From positions 1 through 64,000 of the forward strand of contig NZ_JBHFNP010000036.1 in NCBI RefSeq assembly GCF_041929235.1: a stretch of DNA of 64,000 bases. The letters are read 5' to 3'. The position numbers and the translations under genes were made by a program. The number at the start of each line of letters is the position of its first letter. Positions within the stretch are counted from its first letter, which is position 1. This document shows, one piece after another, positions 1 to 8,509 of this stretch. Origin of the DNA: Microseira sp041929235. Lineage in GTDB: Bacteria; Cyanobacteriota; Cyanobacteriia; Cyanobacteriales; Aerosakkonemataceae. The notes below the pieces were generated by a model that saw only the letters and a program-made list of their open reading frames with translations, was not told the DNA's origin and did no database searches.

Positions 1-1
1 C

Positions 2-109
2 GACCCCGATGGTTACCGCTGTTCGGGGCACGAGCGGAAATTTTATTATGCAATTCCCCCCATTGAGCGCGATGATAACTGCTCAAAAGCTCTCGCCCAC
101 TACAATTGA
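2..109 (+). CDS. Possible 3' end of an unidentified gene
   Basis: A frame open from the window edge runs 35 codons to a TGA at 107-109, ending in ...CSKALAHYN. The translation (DPDGYRCSGHERKFYYAI near its start) looks protein-like, but it is too short to assign to a family. A 35-codon open stretch is weak evidence. It could be the C-terminus of a gene that begins upstream of the window. Confidence 0.3.
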   Translation, partial: DPDGYRCSGHERKFYYAIPPIERDDNCSKALAHYN

Positions 110-157
110 GGTAATGAAAACGGCAGTAAATCATTATACTGAAAATAGAAATCAAAC

Positions 158-910
158 ATGTTGCCTTCGTCTAGTTCAAAAGATGTTCGGTCGCAGCCGT
201 ATCAAGTCTTCATGCTTGCCTTGTGTCTCTATGCCTTGGGGACATTGGCCTTTGAATCTTTCTTCTTGCTCGATCCATCCACCCACAAAATCCTTAAGTA
301 CGCTGACAATGCCGTTTGTGCGTTATTTTTTGTTGACTTTCTCATCAGTTTGTACCGCGCGCCAAACAAATGGCGGTATCTGTACACTTGGGGCTGGATA
401 GATCTGGCATCGAGTATCCCTACCGTAGAAGCACTTCGCTGGGGTCGTATGACTCGCGTCGTGCGTATCTTCCGCGTCCTGCGCGGTGTTCGCGCCACAA
501 AACTGCTGATATCTTTGATTTTGGACTGGCGATCGCAAGGAACCTTCCTAGCCGCAGCTTTGGTATCGATTGTGGTCATCGTCTTCTCAAGTGTGGCGAT
601 ACTTCAATTTGAGGCGGGTGCCTACAACAGCAACATCACAACCGCAGAAGATGCCCTCTGGTGGGCTGTTGTGACTATCACGACCGTCGGATACGGAGAC
701 CGATACCCAGTGACCGCCGAAGGGCGAATTGTAGCAGTCTTGCTGATGATAGTAGGTGTAGGTCTGTTCGCTACATTCTCAGGATTTGTAGCGGCATGGT
801 TTCTGACACCCGAAGCCAAACAGCAAGAAAGCGAGCTGGAAAGTCTACGGCAGGAATTAGCCACTATCAGGGAGCTGCTGGAGAAACGAGACCGGGATGA
901 AGCGGCTTAA
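158..910 (+). CDS. Voltage-gated potassium-channel-type ion transporter
   Basis: 250-residue membrane protein with the complete six-helix layout of a voltage-gated K+ channel. S1 lies near residues 18-38. S4 (about 94-113) has Arg at nearly every third position (RVVRIFRVLRGVR). S5 is near 130-150, the pore helix carries the K+ selectivity filter TVGYGD (about 176-181), and S6 follows. The C-terminal 30 residues form a probable coiled coil (ESELESLRQELATIRELL), as expected for a tetramer. It should act in the plasma membrane as a K+ conductance gated by voltage. The ATG at 158 has no strong Shine-Dalgarno. An overlapping frame starting at 9 is out of phase and lacks family features. Family assignment is firm; ion selectivity is inferred from the filter. 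Confidence 0.9.
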   Translation: MLPSSSSKDVRSQPYQVFMLALCLYALGTLAFESFFLLDPSTHKILKYADNAVCALFFVDFLISLYRAPNKWRYLYTWGWIDLASSIPTVEALRWGRMTRVVRIFRVLRGVRATKLLISLILDWRSQGTFLAAALVSIVVIVFSSVAILQFEAGAYNSNITTAEDALWWAVVTITTVGYGDRYPVTAEGRIVAVLLMIVGVGLFATFSGFVAAWFLTPEAKQQESELESLRQELATIRELLEKRDRDEAA

Positions 911-1002
911 TCATCAAAATCTTTGGGTTTGAAACCCCGTCCTTCTAGGACGGCTTTACAGCATCAGCGCTTAGTTCACAGATTAAATGCTATAGTGTAA
1001 AC

Positions 1003-2128
1003 ATGACGCAAAAAGCTTTCAACTACCGATTCTACCCAACTCCTGAGCAAGAGAATTTACTCTTGCGAACAATGGGTTGTACTCGTTTGGTTTACAACCG
1101 TGCTTTAGCTGCCAGAACCGAAGCATGGTACCAAGAGCAAAAACGAGTCGGGTATGCTGAAACTTGATCAATGCTCACTCAGTGGAAGAAAACCAAAGAA
1201 TTGGATTTCCTCAACGAAGTGAGCTGCGTACCATTACAACAGGGATGGCGCCATCTACAAACCCCATTTAATAACTTCTTCGCCGGACGGGCTAAATATC
1301 CAGTTTTTAAGAAGAAGAGAAATGGTGGCAGTGCTGAATTCACGCCTGTCAGCATTTAGGTTTAGGGATGGTCAAGTATTCTTAGCCAAATGCACTCAAC
1401 CGCTGCCAATTCGCTGGAGTCGGATGTTGCCCTCAAGGACCCGACCATCAACTATCACTGTGAAGCTTTCCGCTTCTGGTCGATGGTCAGTATCCCTACT
1501 GGTGGATGTTGAAATCGAGAAGTTGCCTGAATTATCCAGCCAAGTTGGAATTGACTTGGGCATCACCAGCTTACTCACTCTCAGTACTGGCGAGAAAATA
1601 GTCAATCCCAAAGGCTTCAAAGCTAAGTATCGCAAACTTAGACGGGCGCAAAAAGCGTTAAATCGTAAGCAAAAAGGCTCTCTCAATCGCCATAAAGCAA
1701 GGCTAGTTGTAGCAAAAGTACATCAGGAAATTGCTGATGCCAGAATTGATTATCTTGACAAACTAACAACTCGATTGGTACGCGAAAACCAAGTAATTGC
1801 CATTCAGGATTTAGCGGTGAAGAATATGATGAAGAATCCCAAACTGGCTCAAGCAATTAGCGATGCGAGTTGGGGAGAGTTGGTTAGACAACTTGAGTAC
1901 AAGTGCGATTGGTATGGTCGTACTTTAATCAAGATTGACCGTTGGTTTCCCAGTTCTAAACGATGTGGCAACTGCGGTCACATGGTTGAAAAAATGCCGC
2001 TCAATATTCGTCAATGGGACTGTCCCCAATGCGGAACGCACCACGACCGGGATATTAATGCGGCAAATAACATCTTGGCGGCAGGGGAAGCCCTTGTCAG
2101 TCTGTGGAGCAACTGTAAGACCCCATGA
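1003..2128 (+). pseudogene. tnpB: tnpB (OrfB, RuvC-type RNA-guided nuclease family), disrupted
   Basis: Reading from the ATG at 1003 gives a typical TnpB N-terminus (MTQKAFNYRFYPTPEQENLL, then the GCTRLVYN region). There is an in-frame TGA at 1165-1167. The frame resumes at 1168-1359, and a further frameshift near 1350 moves the rest into the frame ending at 2128. The C-terminal part is well preserved: the RuvC-like first acidic motif GIDLGITSLLTLS, the conserved AIQDLAVKNMM region, the four-Cys zinc ribbon (CGNCGH...CPQCG) and the final catalytic Asp in HDRDINAANNI. Intact TnpB proteins are about 370-400 residues, so little has been lost beyond the two lesions. A programmed or suppressed stop cannot be excluded, but with two lesions a pseudogene is likeliest. 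Confidence 0.85.
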
Positions 2129-2222
2129 GAGCTATTCTCGCAAGGCAGGTGCTACGAAGCAGAAACCGCGCCGAAGTGAGGTTTAGGAATCACCGTGCGT
2201 TCACGCCGGTGAGGATGTCAAA
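2129..2222 (+). ncRNA. Right end of the element: probable omega-RNA scaffold region of TnpB
   Basis: In IS200/IS605 elements the 3' end of tnpB and the right end encode the guide RNA scaffold. This segment follows the tnpB stop directly, has an imperfect hairpin (CACCG at 2191, CGGTG at 2207-2211) and ends in GAGGATGTCAA, where an element boundary is expected. By analogy the guide would be the flanking host sequence from about 2222. Position and fold are inferred; transcription is unknown. Confidence 0.4.
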
Positions 2223-2244
2223 AAATTACTCGCTTCCCACTGGA

Positions 2245-2374
2245 ACAGGACTTACGCAAATCACCTTTCTTTCTATGAAAAATCGTCGCTTTGGAAATAG
2301 AGATATGCCTCCCTTCCGCACTCGCGGAAGCAGCTTGAAACTTTGGTGATAGGATCTTCTTGCGTAAGTCCTGT
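2245..2374. repeat. MITE-like element with AGGACTTACGCAA inverted ends
   Basis: Starts with ACAGGACTTACGCAA and ends with its reverse complement TTGCGTAAGTCCTGT. The interior has GAAAAATCGT and AGAGATATGC segments that recur in copies at 28.2, 30.6 and 41.0 kb. No coding potential is seen. Confidence 0.75.
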
Positions 2375-2513
2375 GGAAGAATAGCCCCCGCGAAGCGCAG
2401 ACACGAAGGACAGGAAAGAAGAGAAAAGAAGAAGTAGGTAATCTTCTAGCGGGACGGGAGTGATATAGTTTCCGGTTGGATCGGAATTACTCAACCCGGT
2501 CATGGCAAGCTCG

Positions 2514-2550
2514 CAATTAGCCATTAGCAATTAGCAATTAGCAATTAGCA
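2514..2550. repeat. Heptanucleotide tandem repeat (AATTAGC)n
   Basis: Consecutive CAATTAG/CATTAGC heptamers just downstream of the SulP gene. This is the short tandemly repeated repetitive sequence (STRR) type common in filamentous cyanobacteria. Similar tracts occur at 10.2, 40.38, 47.8 and 51.85 kb. Confidence 0.8.
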
Positions 2551-2561
2551 TTCCACTTGAG

Positions 2562-4781
2562 CTACTTGAGAAGATTTTGCAGTTCTTCCGATCGCTGTTT
2601 GAGGCGTTCTGCCAGCAAGTTGACAATAAATTTATGAATGGTTGCTGCTAACTTTGGCTCTTGATTCTCCATCCGCTCAAAAGCCTCAGGGTCGAGATAA
2701 TAAAGACGACTGTTCTGGTCAGCCACCACTGAAGCCGTGCGGGGTTCTTTCCGGTAAAGACCCATTTCGCCCAGGATAGTGCCGCTGTCATAGGTCGCTA
2801 GTCGTTGAGTCTGACCGTTGGGTAGTTCGAGGACGACGCTGACTTGACCGGATTCCAGGAAGTAAAAACCATCGGCAGGGTCTCCTTGGTGCAGTAAGAA
2901 TTCACCTTGCTTGATTTGAACCTGTTCCAGATACTGCATCAACTGGGAGCCATTCTCAAGATCGGGAAGCAGGATTTTAAGTTGCAGTGCTAAAGGCAAA
3001 AAGCGGCGACGACGCAATTTAGCTGTTTCTAGAATTTGGTTTTCACACCATTCCAGACCTCGATCTAAATCGGGAAATAATTGGCAGACGGGATCTTTAG
3101 GTTCTAAGCAACCCCCTTGCTCGAGTTGTTTAATGTTCTGGGATGAAAGGTTGGTAAACAACAAAGAGATCTGCTTTTGTTTGGCAATCTGTTTGAGCTT
3201 GGAAAAACTCATCACCCCTGAAGAGTCCAATCCACTGACCCGGCGAAAGTCTAGTACGAGAAAACCCACTGTAGGAAGCTCTGGATTTTCTAGCCGTTCG
3301 CGAATCCGATCGAGCAATTTGCGAGCCGTACCAAAAAAGATTAATCCTTGCAGTTCGAGAATATGAATTTGCTCTCCTTTTTGACGCAGCAGGCGTTCCT
3401 CGTTTGGCGGTCTTTGCACTTGGCTGTGGCGGTTTGCTCCACTGAAGGTATGCTTGGTGACAGCAATCTGACTGGTGTTGATGGCAAAGAGAATGACCGC
3501 AGCAATCATCCCAACAATAACACCTTGAAGAAAGCCGAATGCGGTCATGAAAAATATAATTAGGACGATCAGACAGTAATCGAATAGAGGAAATTTAAAC
3601 CACGCCGAGTAGACCCAGGTTACGAGAGCGGATAAGCCGTTGAATATCAGTAGTCCACCAATAACTTGTTTTGGGCAGAAGGATAAAATTGATGCTCCCA
3701 ACATCAGCATCGTTGCACAAAGTAGGGCGACCAACAACCCAGCTAAGCGACTTCTTGCCCCCAATCTGTAAACGAGACCTGACTGACTCAGATGGTGGAA
3801 GCCACCGATACCACCTCCAACAGCAGATACTAAGGTGGCTATTCCTGCTGTTTTGAGTTCGCGATCGAGATCGATATCTCGCTGGCTAACGACCTCAATC
3901 CCGCTGATATTGAGCAGGATGGAAATCGCTTGAATAAACCAAAGCGTGGCGAAATTGCCAATCAGTCCGAAGATAGTTTGCCAATTAGCTCCTGTCACGG
4001 CTGATAAAGTTAATGTTGATGCCTGCCACATTCCTGCTTCTGGAAAAGGACCTAGCAGTAGCCCTTTTTGACTGGCTGCGGCAACAGATGTGCCAGTCCA
4101 CAGCAACACTAAGTAAAACGTCGCAATCCCAGCCAGTACCATTCCCGGCACTATCAGGAAATGACTATAGCGCTTCAAAATCAAAAATAGCAGCACCGCA
4201 AATATCAGTGCCGGTATCCAATTGATTAGTTGCTCTGACTGGACAAGCTTTGGCAAGGTAGAGAATTCCAGGGATAAACCCGTGACAATCCGAAAACCCC
4301 CCTTTACCAGCAGCCAGCCAGATCCAGCCAGGAATCCGCCGACGACTGGATAAGGAACAAACCGGATTAGTTCGCCGATTCTAAAGCGACCCAAAATTAA
4401 GAAAAAAATCGCGGTGACGGTGGAATTGAACGCAATTGCTGCGATAACCGTCAGCAAGATTTCTTCTGTTGAATTCGTTCCAGACATCGTGGCAGCAATT
4501 GTGCTAGTAACCAAACCCAAAATAGCTGCGGTAGTCTCTTGAGGACCGGCGATCGCGGTGGGATTGGCACTGAACAAAGCAACGATTGCGCTGACTACCG
4601 TCGAGGTAAACAGGGTCAATCCCAAGCCGATTGGTAAATACTGGGAGATATTTCCTGAGAAAATCAGGGTAGCAAAGGAGACACTGTAAATAACTGCAAA
4701 AATCCCGGCGACTAGACCAGCTGTGAGACTGGGTAGAAGGCGCGTCGGCTGCAATTCTTGTCGGCACCATTCGAGGTTCAT
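2562..4781 (-). CDS. SulP-family anion transporter with STAS and cyclic-nucleotide-binding domains
   Basis: About 739 residues in three parts. A hydrophobic SLC26/SulP transport domain (about 10-430) has the conserved segment RELKTAGIATLVSAVGGG. A STAS domain (about 465-590) contains VLDFRRVSGLDSSGVMSF. A C-terminal cNMP-binding/Crp-type domain (about 615-735) contains GEFLLHQGDPADGFYFLESG and GEMGLYRKEPRTASV. SulP carriers move sulfate, bicarbonate or other anions by H+ or Na+ coupling. The substrate here cannot be read from sequence. The fused domains imply gating by phosphorylation or partner binding (STAS) and by a cyclic nucleotide. The frame extends to a TTG at 4817, but the ATG at 4781 is the better start. 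Two decayed paralogues lie at 7.0-9.7 kb. Confidence 0.92.
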   Translation of the reverse strand: MNLEWCRQELQPTRLLPSLTAGLVAGIFAVIYSVSFATLIFSGNISQYLPIGLGLTLFTSTVVSAIVALFSANPTAIAGPQETTAAILGLVTSTIAATMSGTNSTEEILLTVIAAIAFNSTVTAIFFLILGRFRIGELIRFVPYPVVGGFLAGSGWLLVKGGFRIVTGLSLEFSTLPKLVQSEQLINWIPALIFAVLLFLILKRYSHFLIVPGMVLAGIATFYLVLLWTGTSVAAASQKGLLLGPFPEAGMWQASTLTLSAVTGANWQTIFGLIGNFATLWFIQAISILLNISGIEVVSQRDIDLDRELKTAGIATLVSAVGGGIGGFHHLSQSGLVYRLGARSRLAGLLVALLCATMLMLGASILSFCPKQVIGGLLIFNGLSALVTWVYSAWFKFPLFDYCLIVLIIFFMTAFGFLQGVIVGMIAAVILFAINTSQIAVTKHTFSGANRHSQVQRPPNEERLLRQKGEQIHILELQGLIFFGTARKLLDRIRERLENPELPTVGFLVLDFRRVSGLDSSGVMSFSKLKQIAKQKQISLLFTNLSSQNIKQLEQGGCLEPKDPVCQLFPDLDRGLEWCENQILETAKLRRRRFLPLALQLKILLPDLENGSQLMQYLEQVQIKQGEFLLHQGDPADGFYFLESGQVSVVLELPNGQTQRLATYDSGTILGEMGLYRKEPRTASVVADQNSRLYYLDPEAFERMENQEPKLAATIHKFIVNLLAERLKQRSEELQNLLK

Positions 4782-4806
4782 AATAATGCTTTTTCCCTGA
4801 CGCAAA

Positions 4807-4838
4807 TAAATTATCAATCTCTTTTTGTGCAGATGATA
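4807..4838 (-). repeat. 32-bp leader block shared with 6971-7002 (31/32 identical)
   Basis: This block sits 26 bp upstream of the SulP start. The same block, with one mismatch, occurs at 6971-7002, where it lies 37 bp upstream of the MinD-like start remnant and abuts a SulP fragment. It is probably a duplicated 5' leader or promoter segment and marks a recombination joint. Confidence 0.7.
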
Positions 4839-4889
4839 ACCTTAGCTATTCAGGCAAATCAAGGGTTGGCTGATTGACGCCAAGCTGTA

Positions 4890-6599
4890 CTAGGGAGAAT
4901 CTGTCACACGCAGAACATCAAATTTTACAAGATACAGAAGGGTACGAAGTAATTGTGTGGGGGAAACATCTGTATGAGAGTTGAGGATTGTTGCAATTGA
5001 GACTCGGCCGTTTTGGGCGAGCGCAGCTAATACAGCATCTATAGTTGAATTTGGGTTTCTTTTGTCTGCGCCAAAATTGGTTATCCAATTCTGCCGGATT
5101 TGTTGCAAACGCTCTGGTGTACTCATCGCACCAAGTTCGAGAACTAAATCCTGGTTGGGTGTTGTACTGGTGTAATGCGCAAACAATCTAAAAGGATCGT
5201 CACATAAAGGTACTGGTGGGTTACCTGGCTGAAGCGGTGCAGACATTGGTGCAGCAGCACGAATTTCTGCTAGTTCCTGCCAGAAATTTTCGTAAGCTGC
5301 GATTACAACTTTCCAATCATAAGTTTTCTGAGCGCGTTGTCGTCCGTTTTTTCCCAGACGCTTTCTCAGTTCAGGATTAGCAATCAAATCTACTATTGCT
5401 CTTGATGCTGCGTCAATATCAACTGCTATTGCCATTGATGAATGAGCAATATAGCCGCTGTAATTTAAAGTATTACTGAGATATGCAAAGGCCAAATCCA
5501 GCCCTAATCCTGGCTGAGGCATCAGTGTAGGAATTCTCAAACCATCGATTTCATGACGCACAGACTCTTGATAACCATTCCAATCTGAGACAATTACAGG
5601 TAACTCAGCAGCCATTGCCTCAATTGGTGTCAGTCCAAAAGTTTCTTGGATATTATCTACTAAGGACATAAAAATATCGGCGGCAGACCAAATCCCCGAA
5701 CGAATTTCTGGTTTGCGTCCATCGACAAAAAGACAATTGACCGATGGACAGAAAATTTGGGCACTTTGTTTAAAGCTAACTTCCTCTGTTGCATCTTCAA
5801 ACCAGCCAGCCTGCACAAAATGAATTTTGGCTTTGGTCGCTTGTGCCGCTTTTTCTAAAGCCAAATACATTGGCACAGGATGAGCCTTGGCATAAAAGCA
5901 CAATCTACCCACAAACAGCACAACAATATCATCTTGGGGAATGCCGAGTGTTTGACGCAGACTTTTCCGGGTGTTTGTGGCATTATCCCCAAGATTAAAG
6001 GCATCGCAATCAATACCTAGAGGAATAATTGGCAGTTGGATATGAATATTTGGTTTACCGCCTGTGCGTTGAGCTAAATATTCAGCCCAGGTATTAAGAA
6101 GACGTTCAATGGCATTTTTAACTGCAACGGATGTACAGATGAGAGCATCCCAAGGCTGAAGCGGGGCAATAAGTAAATCACCAATGCTTGCCATGCCATC
6201 CATACTTGCAATAGTATGAGTTACTCCGCAGATACTGTATGCGCGTTGATCGTAAAATCGTCTATTCCAAGCATATTTAGATAGCATAGGGTCTGGGTGA
6301 TAGATTGTTCCCGCTTGTGCCAGCACTTGATGATTGCTGGTAGATAACCACTTAACTTGGCGAGGACGTTTCATCCAAGGTTGAATGCGTAGGCAAAATT
6401 CAACGAATTCTTTTTGGCTAGATGTATAGCAATATAGTGAATCGGCTGTTCCATGTTGCACTAAAGCTTTCAGAAAACCTTCACCCGCAGCTTGACGACC
6501 TAGAAGCCTTACCCCAGATGTATCGTAACCATCTCTTTTGTAGAAAATTGCGGCTGTGTTATTCATATTTTGGATTGAATCAACCAAGCTACTCATCAA
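4890..6599 (-). CDS. Glycosyltransferase, GT4 / group 1 type
   Basis: 569 residues. The central part has the GT-B fold nucleotide-sugar motifs: VVLFVGRLCFYAKAHP opening the second Rossmann domain (about 225) and the E-x7-E motif in ETFGLTPIEAMAAELPVIVS (about 325), with GRQRAQKTYDW later. It should transfer a sugar from a nucleotide donor to a polysaccharide, lipid or small molecule; the acceptor is unknown. The last about 90 residues (from 475) form a separate helical region of unknown role, unusual for a simple GT4 enzyme. It is transcribed toward the SulP gene with a 108-bp gap. No sugar-biosynthesis neighbours are present, so the pathway cannot be inferred. Confidence 0.85.
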   Translation of the reverse strand: MMSSLVDSIQNMNNTAAIFYKRDGYDTSGVRLLGRQAAGEGFLKALVQHGTADSLYCYTSSQKEFVEFCLRIQPWMKRPRQVKWLSTSNHQVLAQAGTIYHPDPMLSKYAWNRRFYDQRAYSICGVTHTIASMDGMASIGDLLIAPLQPWDALICTSVAVKNAIERLLNTWAEYLAQRTGGKPNIHIQLPIIPLGIDCDAFNLGDNATNTRKSLRQTLGIPQDDIVVLFVGRLCFYAKAHPVPMYLALEKAAQATKAKIHFVQAGWFEDATEEVSFKQSAQIFCPSVNCLFVDGRKPEIRSGIWSAADIFMSLVDNIQETFGLTPIEAMAAELPVIVSDWNGYQESVRHEIDGLRIPTLMPQPGLGLDLAFAYLSNTLNYSGYIAHSSMAIAVDIDAASRAIVDLIANPELRKRLGKNGRQRAQKTYDWKVVIAAYENFWQELAEIRAAAPMSAPLQPGNPPVPLCDDPFRLFAHYTSTTPNQDLVLELGAMSTPERLQQIRQNWITNFGADKRNPNSTIDAVLAALAQNGRVSIATILNSHTDVSPTQLLRTLLYLVKFDVLRVTDSP

Positions 6600-6778
6600 T
6601 TTCTGCTCATCACTGCCTATTTTTACATAAAGGCTTATGAATGAAATATGCCTGATAGAGAAATCCTAATTGAATTGGGAAAATTTGTCGGGGTAGCGCC
6701 CCCGTGCCTACCCCGTTTGCCGTGGTAACCACGGTACGGTAGCCCCTACATTCATTTCACAACTCAAGAGGGATTGCT
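6600..6778. other. Intergenic, no gene seen
   Basis: Contains a small palindromic stretch around GCCGTGGTAACCACGGTACGG (6719-6739 region) and GGGGTAGGC-type repeats. No open reading frame with family features was found on either strand. Confidence 0.5.
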
Positions 6779-6888
6779 ATATCATGTCAGGTTGCATTGA
6801 TATCGTCAACAATGGGACAAGGGGGACAAGGGGGAATTGGGTAAAAAAACCCTGGCACTTGCACAACCGATGCGAAGCGACACGATAT
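6779..6888. repeat. MITE-like element A with ATATCATGTC terminal inverted repeats
   Basis: Begins ATATCATGTC and ends GACACGATAT (9 of 10 complementary). It is about 110 bp and non-coding. It lies just after the truncated MinD-like start at 6899-6934. It shares its ends with elements at 7291-7433 and 63411-63535 but not its interior. Confidence 0.6.
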
Positions 6889-6898
6889 GATGATACAA

Positions 6899-6934
6899 CC
6901 CTCGATAGGAGTGGATTGAAATAATTTTGGTCAT
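6899..6934 (-). pseudogene. 5' remnant of a MinD/ParA-like ATPase gene (12 codons)
   Basis: From an ATG at 6934-6932, preceded by AGGAAAAACC, the sequence reads MTKIISIHSYRG and then runs into unrelated DNA. The intact MinD-like gene at 29761-30516 begins MPKVVSIHSYRGGTGKSN, so the match stops just before the Walker A loop. The start codon, Shine-Dalgarno and 12-residue match together make chance unlikely. It is a truncated paralogue flanked by SulP debris and a MITE-like element. Confidence 0.6.
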
Positions 6935-6977
6935 GGTTTTTCCTTTGTTTTTCTAAGCCGATTATGCCAGTAAATTA

Positions 6978-7475
6978 TCAATCTCTTTTTGAGCAGATGA
7001 TACCCACAACAGTTAACAGCAATTCTTCAGAGGTTGCACCACTGGGCATCTTGGCGGCAATCGCAGCTGCGATCGCTCCTAAAATGGTCATCACTGACGG
7101 TACGGGAAGCACAATCGTCCCGACAAAGGAACGCCGCAGCGCCACTACTGTCCCGATGACGGCGGTGCTAAATAAAGTCATGCCAATTCCTGTTGCTAAA
7201 AAAGGTTCCAGCTTGCCGGAAAAAACCAGTGCTGCCATCGGGGTAATATAGGTCAGCACTCGGATTAATCCTAATATTAAACCAGCCGTGATATCATGTG
7301 CGTTGAATCACCCGTAATAAAAACCTTCTCTTGTGCGTTGTCTTGTAGGGAACATCAATTGGTTAAAAGTTTTTTCACGCAGCTGTTGGATGTTCCCTAC
7401 TCCTAATTCAGGGTAATCGACCGGACATGATATGAGACTGGATAATAAATTGCGCGGTTGAAATTCTTCTTTCAT
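6978..7475 (-). pseudogene. SulP transporter N-terminal fragment, interrupted by a MITE
   Basis: Third SulP copy. An ATG at 7475 starts MKEEFQPRNLLSSLI. The frame is then broken by a 143-bp inverted-repeat element and continues as TAGLILGLIRVLTYITPMAAL and onward to EELLLTVVGI. There the similarity ends at the 32-bp block shared with the SulP-1 leader. Only the first three or so membrane helices remain; STAS and nucleotide-binding domains are absent. It cannot encode a working carrier. Confidence 0.75.
7291..7433. repeat. MITE-like element B inserted in a SulP gene
   Basis: 143 bp bounded by ATATCATGT and ACATGATAT, inserted after codon 15 of the SulP fragment. Removing it restores a typical SulP start (SLI + TAGLILG). 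The interior contains GGGAACATC and GATGTTCCC, a second inverted pair. No coding capacity. Confidence 0.7.
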
Positions 7476-7507
7476 AGATGGATGCACGCTTTAGACTAAA
7501 GTTTGGG

Positions 7508-8509
7508 TTAATTTAAAAAGTTTTGCAATTCCAGCGAGCAGTTTTTCAAACGTTCGGCTAGCAAATTCACGATAAATTTGTGAAAGGTGGCTGCTAGTAG
7601 CGGTTCTTCGGTTTCGATGCGAGCAAAAGCTTGGTTAGAAAGATGGTAAAGGCGACTGTTGCGCTCGCTAACTACTGACGCAAAACGAGGTGCGTTACCA
7701 TACAAACCCATTTCGCCAACAATCGCGCCGGTGGTGTAAGTCCGCAATCGTTTTGTCTCACCATCGGAGAGTGCGACGACAACGCTAATTTGACCGGACT
7801 CTATAAAATAAAGCCCTTCAGAAGGATCGCCTTGGCGAAATAGAAATTCACCTTCAGATAGATGCACCAATTCCAGATATTGCATTAGTTTAGTCGCTTG
7901 CTCCGCAGAAAGAAAGCTGGTGCAAAGCTGCATGACCAATGGTAAAAAACGAGAACGGTGCAATTGACTAACTTCTAAAATTTGACTTTCGCACCACTCT
8001 AATCCTCGATCTAAATCGGGAAAAACCTGAAACACGGGATCGGGAGTTTCGAGGACGCCTCCCTGGTGGAATTGTTTGGCAGCAGTTGGCGGTAAATCGG
8101 TCAAAACTAACTGCAATGACTGCTTTTTAGCAATTTGCTTGAGTTTGGCAAAGCTCAAAACAGCGGAGGAGTCGAGTCCCGTTACCTGGCGAAAATCTAG
8201 GACGACAAAATGCAAGTTTTCCTTAGCAAGATCGAGTCGCTCTCGAATTTGATTGAGTAACTTGTTCGCCGTCCCAAAGAAGATTAACCCTTGCAGTTCC
8301 AGAATGTAAGTTTGCTCGCCTTTTTGCCGCAGTATCTCTGCTTGGTTTGGCGGTCTTTGCACGCGACTGCGGTAGTTGACGCCGGAATCTACCCGTTTTG
8401 CCACATCAATGCGGCTATAGTTGACGACAAATAGAATAATCTCTGCAACTAAACCGACTCCCACGCCTTGGAGAAAGCCAACTGCACCGACAACGACTAG
8501 AATTAACAA
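7508..8509 (-). CDS. Open C-terminal part of the broken SulP gene: last helices, STAS and cNMP-binding domains
   Basis: 333-residue open frame, in phase with the segment upstream of the TGA near 8577. It holds one or two membrane helices (LILVVVGAVGFLQGVGVG), a STAS domain with VVLDFRQVTGLDSSAVLSF, and a cNMP-binding domain with GEFLFRQGDPSEGLYFIESG and GAIVGEMGLYGNAPRFASV. If translated from an internal start it could be a free STAS-cNMP regulator, but no good ribosome site was identified and it is most simply the tail of a pseudogene. Confidence 0.55.
   Translation of the reverse strand: MLILVVVGAVGFLQGVGVGLVAEIILFVVNYSRIDVAKRVDSGVNYRSRVQRPPNQAEILRQKGEQTYILELQGLIFFGTANKLLNQIRERLDLAKENLHFVVLDFRQVTGLDSSAVLSFAKLKQIAKKQSLQLVLTDLPPTAAKQFHQGGVLETPDPVFQVFPDLDRGLEWCESQILEVSQLHRSRFLPLVMQLCTSFLSAEQATKLMQYLELVHLSEGEFLFRQGDPSEGLYFIESGQISVVVALSDGETKRLRTYTTGAIVGEMGLYGNAPRFASVVSERNSRLYHLSNQAFARIETEEPLLAATFHKFIVNLLAERLKNCSLELQNFLN

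Larger units (their letters stand above)
930..2222 (+). mobile_element. Degenerate IS200/IS605-type element carrying only tnpB
   Basis: A tnpB-only insertion element. Its left part contains a perfect 7-bp-stem hairpin (CCGTCCT TCT AGGACGG, 937-953), typical of the subterminal hairpins of this superfamily. The centre is a broken tnpB. The right part (2129-2222) holds an imperfect CACCG...CGGTG hairpin followed by GAGGATGTCAA. No tnpA lies beside it, so any mobility would need a Y1 transposase in trans. One full copy, at 33.3-35.3 kb, is present but its TnpB is of a different type. The exact ends are estimated. Confidence 0.7.

Noticed and set aside
9..401. 130-codon frame overlapping the channel gene
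   Set aside because: Out of phase with the clear K+ channel frame; no family features and low-quality composition.
1165..1167. Reading the tnpB TGA as a recoded codon
   Set aside because: A second lesion (frameshift near 1350) is present, so decay is simpler.
2273..2530. 85-codon minus-strand frame
   Set aside because: Runs through the AGGACTTACGC repeat element; product is repeat-derived.
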